The notes: a model not told the origin generated them from the sequence alone. A stretch of 25,962 bases of DNA from JADJPL01 sp041183125 (GCA_041183125.1 JBEGMH010000320.1:1-25962); one strand, 5' to 3'; shown: positions 13,969 through 23,432, numbered from the stretch's first letter. Translations and numbers: made by a program.

Positions 13969-15231
13969 ATGAAATTGTTTTGGCGCATTATTTACGAAAG
14001 CATGGCGCAAGCGGTGCAGCAGTTGGTCGGCAACAAACTGCGGAGCTTTCTTTCCCTGTTGGGGATCACGATCGGCATTTTCTGTATCATCGGGGTCTTT
14101 TCAGCGGTGGACTCGTTGGAGAGCAATATCCGTTCTAGCTTCGATAAGTTAGGACAGGACGTGCTGTACCTCAGCAAAGTATCCTGGACAGAAGACCCGG
14201 GCCGCAGTTTTTTCAAATACCTGCGCCGTCCTGCCGTGACGCATGGCGACTTCGAGATCATCCGCGACCGGTCCCGATTGGCCGACAAGACTGCTTTTTA
14301 CACGGGTATCGGACGTCGGGTGGTCAAATACCGCGCCACCAGCGTAGAGCGCTCCTACCTGTTCGCGGTGTCCCTGGAATACGCCGATGTGTTCAACCTG
14401 GAACTGGCAAAGGGGCGCTTTTTTTCCCCTTCCGAATACCAGTTTGGCTCTAACAAAGTAGTGCTTGGGGCAGAAGTGGCCGGCGCGCTGTTCGGCAATT
14501 TGGATCCGGTCGGCAAAACCATCAAAGTATCCGGCCGCAACCTGGAAGTGATCGGGGTGTTGGAAAAAAACGGGGAAAGTATCATCAACGTTATGGACTA
14601 CGATCCCGTCCTGATGATTTCCTATGAGCTGGGCCGAAATATGGCCAACCTCAAAAACCGCAACCAGATATTCGACAATACTTCGGTAGCCGTCAAGGCC
14701 GCGCCAGGGGTGTCGCTTTCCTATTTAAAGGACGAACTGACGGGGATTATGCGGGCACACCGCCGGCTCAAGCCTTTTCAGGAAGACGATTTTTCGCTGA
14801 ACGAGCTCTCCATCCTCAGTGGTATCCTCGATGGGTTTTTCCGGGTGCTGAACATCCTGGGGGTTTTCATCGGCGGCTTTGCCACCTTGGTAGGGATGTT
14901 CAGCGTGGCGAACATCATGTTCGTTTCCGTCAAGGAGCGCACCCGGATTATCGGTATCAAAAAGGCGATTGGGGCAAAATCCGCCTATATCCTGTTGGAA
15001 TTCCTGATTGAGTCCATCATCTTGTGCCTGGTGGGAGGGGCTGTAGGCTTATTACTCATCCTGGGGGTGCTGCAAGTGCTGACGAGCCAGATCGAGTCCT
15101 TCCAGTTTGTACTCTCCCTAAACAATGTGATCCTGGGCATCGTATTGTCGGTCACCATCGGTATCTTAGCGGGTATGATCCCTGCCCTGCAGGCTGCCCG
15201 TATGGATCCCGTGGAGGCTATGCGCCGCTGA
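13969..15231 (+). CDS. ABC transporter permease, MacB/FtsX type
   Basis: A 420-residue inner-membrane protein. A first membrane segment lies near residues 29-50 (SLLGITIGIFCIIGVFSAVDSL). It is followed by a large periplasmic domain (about 50-290, MacB_PCD-like) and three C-terminal membrane segments (about 294-325, 345-370, 385-410) ending in PALQAARMDPVEAMRR, the usual FtsX/MacB permease ending. Proteins of this type work with a separate ATPase and use mechanical movement to export lipoproteins, peptides or drugs rather than transport through a pore. No ATPase or membrane-fusion gene is next to it, so the partner must be elsewhere. The cargo is unknown. Confidence 0.93.
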   Translation: MKLFWRIIYESMAQAVQQLVGNKLRSFLSLLGITIGIFCIIGVFSAVDSLESNIRSSFDKLGQDVLYLSKVSWTEDPGRSFFKYLRRPAVTHGDFEIIRDRSRLADKTAFYTGIGRRVVKYRATSVERSYLFAVSLEYADVFNLELAKGRFFSPSEYQFGSNKVVLGAEVAGALFGNLDPVGKTIKVSGRNLEVIGVLEKNGESIINVMDYDPVLMISYELGRNMANLKNRNQIFDNTSVAVKAAPGVSLSYLKDELTGIMRAHRRLKPFQEDDFSLNELSILSGILDGFFRVLNILGVFIGGFATLVGMFSVANIMFVSVKERTRIIGIKKAIGAKSAYILLEFLIESIILCLVGGAVGLLLILGVLQVLTSQIESFQFVLSLNNVILGIVLSVTIGILAGMIPALQAARMDPVEAMRR

Positions 15232-15381
15232 TTTACCGCCCCTTTAAAGCTGCTTACCACTTTTTGGCGAAAGGATACCGCTAAAAAGACGAATATGACC
15301 GCTGGTTAAAAATAGCGGCATGGCCAAAATATTTTTCCAAAAATGACATTCATATAGTACTCCAAATCACGGGTAATGGCC

Positions 15382-15389
15382 TAAATTTG
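15382..15389 (+). promoter_or_regulatory. -7 box upstream of the PorP/SprF gene
   Basis: TAAATTTG exactly matches TAnnTTTG, in the 249-base gap after the permease gene. It would give a leader of about 85 bases and could drive both the PorP/SprF and giant genes. Apart from a small stem (CCGCT/AGCGG near 15300-15320) nothing else is seen in this gap. Confidence 0.45.
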
Positions 15390-15480
15390 GTGCCGCCTGA
15401 AAAAGGTATCACATCGGTATGCCTTATAGAAGGGGATTTTTAATTGCACCACTTCAAACGCGATCTCAAAAACTTATCCC

Positions 15481-16452
15481 ATGGATGGAATACGTTTTTT
15501 TACGCTTCTTTCTACCCTTTTGTTCACATCCCTATGGGGTAAGCTGGCCGCCCAGCAGTTGACCCTGTTCACCCAGTACCGCGAGAACATGACGCTGTTG
15601 AACCCCGGGGCGGTAGAGACCGATTTCCTGGCGTTCAACAACAATATATCGTTCGGTGCGTCCTACCGCACCCAGTGGGTCGGGCTGTCCGGTAGCCCAC
15701 AGACCCAGACGCTGAGGGGCTCCTTCCTCGCAGATGGTATGAGCGGTGTGGCCATGCAGTTCGGCGGCTATCTCGTCAACGACCAAACGGGGCCCTGTGG
15801 TTTTACGGGGGCCTATGGCCGTATCTCCGGTATCGTCACAGATGACCCTGCGTACGGCGGGCTCTCCATCGGGCTCAGTGCCGGGATGGTACAGTACCGG
15901 GTCAATTCCTCCGAGATTATCCTGCGCGACGAAAACGACGTGCTCGGTACGCTTGACCAGAGCCAGCTCTTCCCCGACATCGGGGTAGGGATTTTTTTGT
16001 ATCGGGCCGTTGGGGGGCGCTCCGGAGCGGATAACTATTTCTATTCAGGCATCTCCGTACCGCAGGTGTTCGGGCTCGATTTCACGTTCCAGAACGAACA
16101 AGGCCAGTTTTATTCCAAGAGGGTGCAGCACATCTACGGGCAGTTGGGCTTCCTGAAGTTCTTCCGCAACGACAGTTTCCTGGAGCCTTCCCTGTGGGTC
16201 AAGTATGCCCCTAACGCTCCTACGAACGTGGATTTGAACCTTCGCTATCAATTGCCACAGGCACTTTGGATCGGCGCGGGGGGCTCCTCCGCCGGCTCTG
16301 TCCACTTAGAGACAGGCCTGACCCTGGGCAGTAGCCTCGGGCTCGACAACACGCTGAAACTGGGCTATGGTTTCGATTATTCGTTCAGCACCTTTGGTCC
16401 CACAGCGGGTAGTACCCACGAAATCAACCTGTCGTTCTCTTTTCACAATTGA
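15481..16452 (+). CDS. PorP/SprF family type IX secretion outer-membrane protein
   Basis: A 323-residue outer-membrane beta-barrel protein. A signal peptide (about residues 1-24, ending LAAQQ) is followed by the family start LTLFTQYRENMTLLNPGAV, then FGASYRTQWVGLSGSPQTQTL, VNDQTGPCGFTGAYGRIS and a run of amphipathic strands up to the C-terminal aromatic strand INLSFSFHN. In Flavobacterium, SprF is needed to export its neighbour SprB, and PorP/SprF genes commonly sit beside genes for proteins with type B sorting domains. That arrangement is seen here: the giant gene begins 100 bases downstream. Its role is therefore inferred to be surface delivery or anchoring of that protein. Confidence 0.93.
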   Translation: MDGIRFFTLLSTLLFTSLWGKLAAQQLTLFTQYRENMTLLNPGAVETDFLAFNNNISFGASYRTQWVGLSGSPQTQTLRGSFLADGMSGVAMQFGGYLVNDQTGPCGFTGAYGRISGIVTDDPAYGGLSIGLSAGMVQYRVNSSEIILRDENDVLGTLDQSQLFPDIGVGIFLYRAVGGRSGADNYFYSGISVPQVFGLDFTFQNEQGQFYSKRVQHIYGQLGFLKFFRNDSFLEPSLWVKYAPNAPTNVDLNLRYQLPQALWIGAGGSSAGSVHLETGLTLGSSLGLDNTLKLGYGFDYSFSTFGPTAGSTHEINLSFSFHN

Positions 16453-16552
16453 GGATAAACTGTTTACCCTTCGCAAGTAGAAATATCTAATTGGCGCCTC
16501 TCGTCCGTACCATGGAATGCGGATGTGCAGGATCCCAAATGTAAAGCCACTT

Positions 16553-19500
16553 ATGAAAAAACTCTTAGCCGTTCTGGTTATTGTTTTTGCCGCCACTGCA
16601 GCCTGGGCACAGCCCACCTTTACTTTCTCTTCCGGTACGCCCTGTGCAGGGGACACGTTCTGCGTGGATGTGACCGTGAAGGACTTTACGGATATCTCCA
16701 AAGTCAAATTCCCCGTATACTGGGATACCGCAGTGTTGAGATTTGTAGGGACCCGAAATTATGGCCTCGAAAAATTGGACACCAGTTCTTTCAACCGCAG
16801 CCGGGCCGCGGAAGGCTTGCTCTTCCTCGATTGGGTGTTCGCCGCAGATTGTAAGGGAAACGTGGACAAACCCGATAATTTTCGGGTTTTCAGCATCTGT
16901 TTTGTGTCGAAAGGCACCTATGGTTCTACGACTTCTGTGGGTATCGTCGAAGACCCTGCGATCTTGAAGAACAACGATCCGGAACCGTTGGAAGTGACGC
17001 GGCCCACCCCTAACCCCATCGTGCCTTGTCCCAATATCGGCCTGCGACAGCAATCGGGTATCGTGTCTACTTGCGTGCGGCCCTTGCACCTCTTCGCCAG
17101 TCAGTCCGGCGGTAATACAGGGGATCTCGTCTGTACGGACGTCTCCGTCACGGGTTTCGATGGCCTCACCGCCCTGCAGTTGACCATGGAGTACGATTCT
17201 ACGGTCCTGCGCTATGGAAATATCATCCTGACGGGAGGCCTGCGGAACTTGAGCAAGGAGAGTTTCGCCACTCCGGCCAACGTGGGCTTCGGGGAGGGCC
17301 GCATCACCATGTCCTGGGGCTGGGCCGACAAGGAGGTACCCAGCGTTACTATCCCGGACAGCACCGTGATCTTCCAGCTCTGCCATACGATTGTCGGGGA
17401 ATGTGAAAAGTTTTCCAACATCAACTTCACCTCTAGCCTCACCAAATTGGAAGCGATCAACGTGACCGCCGATTCGGAGTACATCATCCCGCTCGTGGTA
17501 CATCCGGGTTTGGTACAGGTGGGCAAATGTGCACCCACAGGGCTCCAACTATTCGCTAACTGCGGTGGCCCTGTCCAGCTCAACGACGAGGTGTGTGTCA
17601 AGGTGACCGCCAAAGAACTAAAGGATATCACGCAGATGTCCTTCCTGATGAAGTTCAATTCCAATATCCTAAAATACAGGCGGATACAGAGTTATAACGT
17701 AAAAATACCCGGCTTCGCCCGCTCGCATACCAATACGAACAACGCTGCGAACGGCATCCTGGGCATCAACTGGATACCGAGTATCTCAGGGGCGACGGCG
17801 GACGTGCCCGACGGGGAGACCTTGTTCGAAATTTGTTTCACGGTGGTCGGCCTGGGGGGGAATGCTCCGATTGTCTTCGATCCTATCAATGCTTTCGTGA
17901 CGAAAAAAGGCAGTACCGCCAATATTGGGATAGCCCCTAACAACTGCTCCGTGGAGGTCATCCAACCGGATGGGGTACAGCTCGAAATCGTGGGGGGCTT
18001 TGGCCCTCCCGGCGATACCATCTGCCTGGACTACCGCGTAGGCCGCTTCCAGGAGATCACAGAGCTGGACTTCACCTCCTACTGGGACCCCGAGCACCTG
18101 CGTTTCATAGAAATCAAGAACATAGCCCTCACCGGATTGGCCGTTGATAGCTTTCAGTTGGACGGCGCCGGCGACGGGGGGCTTTTTACGGTGGAGTGGA
18201 GCCGGATCACCCCCGTGACGCTCACGGACAAGACGACGATCTTCCAGGCCTGCTTCGAGGTAATCGGGGATCCTCCCGGCGACCTGGGCACTTTGGACAA
18301 CTGTAAATCAGTGGGGGTAATCCCGGATTTCCCCGTTGCGTCCAAAGCCGTGAGCAGCCAGTCCAATGGCAATAATATCGGATTGACCGCTATACCCGGC
18401 CAGGTCTGTATCATCAACCCGGTGGGCTACTACCTCTTCGTAGGCCGGGTAGATACCTACAAGCAGGATACTGCTTGCGTCAGTTTCCGCGTGGCGAATT
18501 TCAAGAACATCACCCAAAGCGATTTTATCCTCAACTGGGATCCCACTGCACTGGGTTTTGTTTCCGTGAAGCCCAATGCTTCCATCCTCGGAGGGCTCAA
18601 AATAGGGCAGAACATATTGACGCCCTCGGTCAATGTAGGCAAGTTAGACTTCACTTGGGGCGACGGCGAAAATGCCCAAAGCCTTCCGGACTCTACCAGC
18701 TTGTTCGAAGTGTGTTTCACGGCCATTGGGGAGGTGGGCAAATGCTATGACCTCGAAGTGAATACGGATCCCTTCCCCTCAGCACAGACGCTGGAGGGCC
18801 CGGGCAGCGTGCGTACCACCGGGGGCAGCGTGTGCATCAAAGACCGCTTGACGATCACCAAGGCAGTCATCACGCCGGTCACGTGCTTCAACACAGCGGA
18901 TGGTACGGTCACGCTGGAAGTAGAAGGCGGGCAAGGCAATATTTTTTACAACTGGGAGGTGTTGCCGAAAGACTATCAAGGCTCCCGTGTGCGGTTTTCC
19001 AACAAGGCGCGCTTCCTTCCGGTGGGGGAGGTGGCCGTCACGATTTTCGACGAATCCAACCCGCCCCTGTTGCTCCGGGATACCTTCTACGTACCTTTGA
19101 TAGACACACTGCCCAAAGCGGACGCAGGCACAGATAAAACCCTGACGTGTAAGTTCTCGGCCGCAGTGCGGTTAGGCGTGGATTGCGCCGGTACGGAGTG
19201 TACGAAATATACCTATAACTGGAGCTCCGTAGACGGCGAACTGCCCGGAACTTCCAACCGCAGTGTTGCGCTGGCCTCAAAAGCAGGTACCTATATTCTT
19301 TCCGTCTCTGATAAAGTAACGGGTTGTACCGTGCGCGATACCGCTTTGGTTTTCCCTGCCACTAAACCGAGGGCCAACGCGGGGAGGAACCAGGTGTTGA
19401 GTTGTTTGTCCGATACGGTGTACCTGGATGCCAGTCTGTCTACGCCCACGGACTCCCTGTCGTTCAGATGGCAAGGTCTGGATGGTGGGGATATTATGCC

Positions 19501-22210
19501 AGGCGATTCGAACAAGATAAAACCCAGGGCCCTCGAAGTGGGACTGTACCGACTTGTAGTGCAAAATATAGTCAATGCTTGTACGGATACGGCTTTCGTA
19601 AACGTAACGGAGGCGACGGAGGTGCCTGTTGCTGCCGGCGGCAGCGACGTAGAGTTGAACTGCAAGGGCCTCCCGGTAACCCTGGCCGGTTCGAGCGCCG
19701 CCAATCTGCGCCCCGTCACCTACGCGTGGTTTGACCCCGCGGGTAAAAAAATCGCCTCCGGCACCCAGGTACAGGTTTCTGCGTTAGGCAGCTATGTCTT
19801 CCAGGCCCAGGAGGAAGGAAGTGGGTGTATCGCAAGGGATACGGTACGGGTGGTTCCTTCCAGTACTACCCCAAGCATCCATGCAGGTGTGGATACGGCA
19901 TTTACTTGCCGGCAGACGCAGATCCGCCTGAACCCTACCGTCGCAAATACCACTGCGTTCAAGTTGAGCTGGAAAGCAGAAAACGGGGGTACCCTCGAAG
20001 TGGGTGGGGATACCGCCCGCACGCCCAGGGTGCTGACTGCTGGCCGCTTTATATTACAAGTGACCGATACGGCGAGTGCCTGCTCGGCGATGGATACGAT
20101 CGTCATCAGCGAGGATACGCGCAAGCCGACGGTTTCGGCTGGGAAAGCAGGTGTCCTGTCTTGTTTTACCCCGGAATATACGCTTCAGGGTACCGCGAGT
20201 AGCCCCAATGGGTCGTTCTCCGCGTTGTGGACACTCGCCGGGGCTACGGTGAGGACGGACTCGCTCCAGGTGAAAGTCAATAAAGCGGGTTCCTACCGGT
20301 TGACGGTAACCGATACCCGCAACGGCTGTTCGGCAGCGGATTCCGTATCGATTGTTTCAACCATAGATACGCCAAAAGTAGTGGTCAATACCGTCAATGC
20401 GACCATCACTTGTGCCAAAAAAGAAATTTCCCTGAATGTCAGTGTTTCCCCGGCAGCCAACTACTCGGTCAACTGGATCACGTCTGGCGGGCGCATCGTG
20501 AGTGGATCCACGAGCCTGTCGCCTATCGTCGGCGCACCGGGCATCTATCAGGCGATGGTCACGAATACGGTGACAGGCTGTAAAGGGGAGGCTAACGTAC
20601 CTGTTTTTGCCGATACGCTTCGCCCGGTGGCCAATGCCGGAAGGGATCTCGCGCTCACCTGCGCCCTGCAGGCCGATACCCTGAACGGTAGCGCTTCGAC
20701 TAATAGCGGGAAGATAGCCTACGCCTGGTCGAGCCTGAATGGCCGTCCCAACCCGGTACCTGCAAGCGGAATCAAAGCTGTCGTCAGCCAGCCGGGTCAG
20801 TATCTGTTGCAGGTGCGGGATACATCCAGCGGGTGTTCTGCAGTAGATACGGTGCTCGTTTCGTTGGATACCGTTTCTCCTAAGGTCGTCCTCGCCGCCC
20901 CGGCTGTGCTTACTTGTACGGTCAACGAGGTTACCATAGATGGGGACAAATCGGAGAAAGGAAGCAAATTGGTACCGGAATGGTCGGCGCAGTCTGGCCA
21001 GACGATTGTACCGACAGCCAATACCTACCAAATCAAAGTGTCCCAGACAGGGGTTTTCTCTATGCGCCTCCGAAATACCGGCAATGGTTGCGTCGGCTCG
21101 GCTTCCGTGGAGGTCACCCAGAACCGCACGGCACCCGATGCAGTGACCAATCCCAAACTGGAACTGCCCTGCCAGGGGGCCGTCCGGACCCTGGATGCGA
21201 CGGGTACCAGTACCGGTACAGGGATTACCTATCTCTGGACCACCCTGAGCGGCAAAGGGACCATCACGGATGAAAAAACCCTCGCGGCTAAAATTAATAG
21301 CCCGGGCATGTACGGCCTGCGCGTCACCAATGCGTCTAATGGTTGCACGGATACAGCATCGGTCACCGTTATCATAGATCCCAAATTGGTGTTAGCCAAT
21401 GCGGGTGCAGACCAGGTAGCCTGCGCCGACGATGCGCAGTTGACGGGCAACTTGCCCACTGGGGCTTCCGGGCAGTGGACCAGCCGGAACGGGGCTTCCA
21501 TCGAGGCCCCCGCTGAGTTCCTGACCGAAGTGTTCGGGTTGAAATTGGGTACAAACGTGTTCGTATGGACGCTTTCCAAGGCGGAATGCCCGAACTACAG
21601 CTCGGATTCGCTCATCGTGACCCGTGAATCGGCCCCGAATGCGAACAACGACGAGCTCGTCGTAGAAGCTATCCAGCGCAGTGGTTCGGTGAACGTGGTG
21701 CAAAACGACCAGTTTGCTTTCTCGATGGGCTATACCCTGGCGCTATCTGCCAAACCGAAACTGGGAAGGGTGGATTCCATCCTGAACGGCGTCATGACCT
21801 ATGCCGTGCCCCCCCGGATATACGGAAAGGACGAATTCACGTATTCGCTGTGCAGCAAGGCTTGTCCGACTTTGTGCGATACCGCGATCGTAAAAGTAGA
21901 TGTCAAGTTTGATCCGAACCTCCCCCAAGCACCGGTGGCCAACGCGATTACACCGAACGGCGATGGCGCGAACGATGAACTGCGCTTTGAAGTGTTAGAG
22001 AATGGCGACCCGACCGTCTTCCCCGACAACCATATCGTCATCTTCAACCGCTGGGGGAATATCGTGTACGAGGCGAAACCCTATAACAACGACTGGAGAG
22101 GTCTGAACGCAGCGGGCAAAGAGCTCCCGCATGGCACATATTACTATATCCTGCGGCTGGACATCTCAAAAGGACTGATCATCCAAGGGGATGTGACGAT
22201 CCTGAAATAG
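16553..22210 (+). CDS. giant modular surface protein: cohesin-like and Ig-like repeats with a type B gliding-motility C-terminal domain
   Basis: An 1885-residue secreted protein. Signal peptide: MKKLLAVLVIVFAATAAWAQ (the frame opens 12 codons earlier, but this Met starts the signal). Residues about 20-763 hold five cohesin-like modules, each with GDxxCxxxxV, then a FxxIT/L-type turn, a YW/NxD-type strand and later LFxxCFxxxG. Residues about 764-850 resemble a SprB repeat (TCFNTADGTVTLEVEGGQG). Residues about 853-1692 are ten Ig/PKD-like modules of about 83 residues with an LTC...GC cysteine pair; the tenth is divergent. About 1693-1794 is a cadherin-like module (GKDEFTYSLC). About 1795-1885 is the type B CTD (ITPNGDGANDELRF, VIFNRWGNIVYE, HGTYYYILRL). 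It is probably exported by the type IX system with the PorP/SprF protein upstream and acts as an adhesin or matrix protein; the ligand is unknown. Confidence 0.92.
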   Translation: MKKLLAVLVIVFAATAAWAQPTFTFSSGTPCAGDTFCVDVTVKDFTDISKVKFPVYWDTAVLRFVGTRNYGLEKLDTSSFNRSRAAEGLLFLDWVFAADCKGNVDKPDNFRVFSICFVSKGTYGSTTSVGIVEDPAILKNNDPEPLEVTRPTPNPIVPCPNIGLRQQSGIVSTCVRPLHLFASQSGGNTGDLVCTDVSVTGFDGLTALQLTMEYDSTVLRYGNIILTGGLRNLSKESFATPANVGFGEGRITMSWGWADKEVPSVTIPDSTVIFQLCHTIVGECEKFSNINFTSSLTKLEAINVTADSEYIIPLVVHPGLVQVGKCAPTGLQLFANCGGPVQLNDEVCVKVTAKELKDITQMSFLMKFNSNILKYRRIQSYNVKIPGFARSHTNTNNAANGILGINWIPSISGATADVPDGETLFEICFTVVGLGGNAPIVFDPINAFVTKKGSTANIGIAPNNCSVEVIQPDGVQLEIVGGFGPPGDTICLDYRVGRFQEITELDFTSYWDPEHLRFIEIKNIALTGLAVDSFQLDGAGDGGLFTVEWSRITPVTLTDKTTIFQACFEVIGDPPGDLGTLDNCKSVGVIPDFPVASKAVSSQSNGNNIGLTAIPGQVCIINPVGYYLFVGRVDTYKQDTACVSFRVANFKNITQSDFILNWDPTALGFVSVKPNASILGGLKIGQNILTPSVNVGKLDFTWGDGENAQSLPDSTSLFEVCFTAIGEVGKCYDLEVNTDPFPSAQTLEGPGSVRTTGGSVCIKDRLTITKAVITPVTCFNTADGTVTLEVEGGQGNIFYNWEVLPKDYQGSRVRFSNKARFLPVGEVAVTIFDESNPPLLLRDTFYVPLIDTLPKADAGTDKTLTCKFSAAVRLGVDCAGTECTKYTYNWSSVDGELPGTSNRSVALASKAGTYILSVSDKVTGCTVRDTALVFPATKPRANAGRNQVLSCLSDTVYLDASLSTPTDSLSFRWQGLDGGDIMPGDSNKIKPRALEVGLYRLVVQNIVNACTDTAFVNVTEATEVPVAAGGSDVELNCKGLPVTLAGSSAANLRPVTYAWFDPAGKKIASGTQVQVSALGSYVFQAQEEGSGCIARDTVRVVPSSTTPSIHAGVDTAFTCRQTQIRLNPTVANTTAFKLSWKAENGGTLEVGGDTARTPRVLTAGRFILQVTDTASACSAMDTIVISEDTRKPTVSAGKAGVLSCFTPEYTLQGTASSPNGSFSALWTLAGATVRTDSLQVKVNKAGSYRLTVTDTRNGCSAADSVSIVSTIDTPKVVVNTVNATITCAKKEISLNVSVSPAANYSVNWITSGGRIVSGSTSLSPIVGAPGIYQAMVTNTVTGCKGEANVPVFADTLRPVANAGRDLALTCALQADTLNGSASTNSGKIAYAWSSLNGRPNPVPASGIKAVVSQPGQYLLQVRDTSSGCSAVDTVLVSLDTVSPKVVLAAPAVLTCTVNEVTIDGDKSEKGSKLVPEWSAQSGQTIVPTANTYQIKVSQTGVFSMRLRNTGNGCVGSASVEVTQNRTAPDAVTNPKLELPCQGAVRTLDATGTSTGTGITYLWTTLSGKGTITDEKTLAAKINSPGMYGLRVTNASNGCTDTASVTVIIDPKLVLANAGADQVACADDAQLTGNLPTGASGQWTSRNGASIEAPAEFLTEVFGLKLGTNVFVWTLSKAECPNYSSDSLIVTRESAPNANNDELVVEAIQRSGSVNVVQNDQFAFSMGYTLALSAKPKLGRVDSILNGVMTYAVPPRIYGKDEFTYSLCSKACPTLCDTAIVKVDVKFDPNLPQAPVANAITPNGDGANDELRFEVLENGDPTVFPDNHIVIFNRWGNIVYEAKPYNNDWRGLNAAGKELPHGTYYYILRLDISKGLIIQGDVTILK
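19109..21629 (+). repeat. tandem Ig/PKD-like coding repeats
   Basis: About ten copies of a roughly 250-base unit lie head to tail inside the giant gene. Each encodes a motif like AGxDxxLTC, a central YxW strand, a GxYxLxVxDTxxGC segment and a terminal DT strand. The copies share protein pattern more than DNA identity, so they look old; the last copy (from about 21370) lacks the usual second half. Confidence 0.8.
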
Positions 22211-22217
22211 ACGGAAT

Positions 22218-22270
22218 TGTTGTAAAAAGAAAAAGCCCGGCGCATCGCCGGGCTTTTTCTTTTTACAACA
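22218..22270. terminator. bidirectional terminator between the giant gene and the thiolase gene
   Basis: A perfect inverted repeat of 25 bases per arm (22218-22242 and 22246-22270) surrounds the three bases CAT. The GC-rich core (GCCCGGCG/CGCCGGGC) is flanked by A-rich and T-rich arms, so an RNA read from either side forms a strong stem followed by a T-run. The stop codon of the thiolase gene (22263-22265) lies inside one arm. Confidence 0.95.
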
Positions 22271-23432
22271 GTTCGTAAATCCCTGCTATGCCCTGGCCCC
22301 CGCCCACACAAGCGGTGACCATGCCGTATCTATGCCCTTGTCGGCGCATTTCGTGGAACAATTGGGTGCTGAGTTTGGCACCGGTACAGCCGAGCGGATG
22401 GCCGAGGGCGATGGCCCCTCCATTGGGGTTGACCTTTTCGGGGTCGAGCCCGGCTTCCTGTATGACCGCGAGCGCTTGGGCAGCGAAGGCTTCGTTGAGT
22501 TCGATCTGGTCAATGTCGCCTAGGGAAAGCCCTGCTTGGCGGAGTGCTTTGGGGATGGCCACACAGGGGCCCATGCCCATGTAGAGCGGGTCCACGCCAC
22601 CGATGGAGCAGGATGCCAGGCGTGCGATAGGCGTCAGGCCGAGCTGCTTGACCATTTCCTCGCTTACTACCAGTACAAAGGCAGCCCCGTCGGAGGTTTG
22701 GGAGCTGTTGCCGGCGGTGACGATACCGCCTTGCGTGAAGGCGGGGCGCAGGGCGGCCAGGCCCTCCTGGGTGGTATCGGCACGTACGCCCTCATCGGTA
22801 TCTACGACCTGCGTGCTCTCGACGCGCTTGTCACCTTTGACCATGACCTCGGTCACGGCAACGGGCACGATTTCCGATTTGAACTTACCGGCAGCGATAG
22901 CGGCGGCGGCCCGCTGGTGGGAGCGCACGGAAAACGCGTCGGCCATGTCGCGGGTGATGCCGTATTTGCGGGCTACTGCTTCGGCGGTATGGCCCATGCT
23001 GGCTAAGTAATTCGGGGTAGTGCTGGCCACGGCGTAGCTCGGGGCGAGTTTATAGCCCGTCATAGGGATGAGGCTCATGCTTTCTGCGCCTCCTGCGACG
23101 TAGATATGCCCCATGCCGGCCCGGATTTTGGCTACGGCGATGGAGATGGTCTCCAGCCCTGAGGCGCAATAGCGGTTGACGGTCATGCCGGGCACTTCGA
23201 TGCCGAGGGCGCGCATGGAGATCTGGCGACCGATCTGAAACCCTTGTTCCCCTTCGGGATTGGCGCAGCCTACGATGACGTCGTCCACCAGGCGGGGATC
23301 GAGTTCGGGGGTTTGTGCGGCCAGGTATTTGAGTACCTCAACGGCCAGGTCGTCGGAGCGGAAATTGCGGAACCCGCCTTTTTTGGCTTTCCCAACGGCT
23401 GAACGATAGGCTTTTACGATATATGCTTCCAT
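22263..23432 (-). CDS. fadA: acetyl-CoA C-acyltransferase (3-ketoacyl-CoA thiolase)
   Basis: Thiolase carries out the last step of beta-oxidation, splitting 3-ketoacyl-CoA with CoA to acetyl-CoA and a shortened acyl-CoA. The 389-residue length is normal. The catalytic residues are visible: Cys89 in NRYCASGLETI, His345 in ALGHPLGCTGAK and Cys375 in TACVGGGQGIAG. The N-terminus MEAYIVKAYRSAVGKAKKGG is typical. It follows the fadN-like gene by 52 bases on the same strand and is almost certainly co-transcribed with it. A biosynthetic acetoacetyl-CoA thiolase is less likely in this operon. Confidence 0.95.
   Translation of the reverse strand: MEAYIVKAYRSAVGKAKKGGFRNFRSDDLAVEVLKYLAAQTPELDPRLVDDVIVGCANPEGEQGFQIGRQISMRALGIEVPGMTVNRYCASGLETISIAVAKIRAGMGHIYVAGGAESMSLIPMTGYKLAPSYAVASTTPNYLASMGHTAEAVARKYGITRDMADAFSVRSHQRAAAAIAAGKFKSEIVPVAVTEVMVKGDKRVESTQVVDTDEGVRADTTQEGLAALRPAFTQGGIVTAGNSSQTSDGAAFVLVVSEEMVKQLGLTPIARLASCSIGGVDPLYMGMGPCVAIPKALRQAGLSLGDIDQIELNEAFAAQALAVIQEAGLDPEKVNPNGGAIALGHPLGCTGAKLSTQLFHEMRRQGHRYGMVTACVGGGQGIAGIYELL

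Noticed and set aside
16565..17548. 327-residue minus-strand open frame
   Set aside because: It lies antisense to the signal peptide and first cohesin-like modules of the giant protein.
19109..21629. Regularly spaced repeats that might suggest a CRISPR array
   Set aside because: The units are about 250 bases, keep one reading frame and encode Ig/PKD-like modules; DNA identity between them is low.
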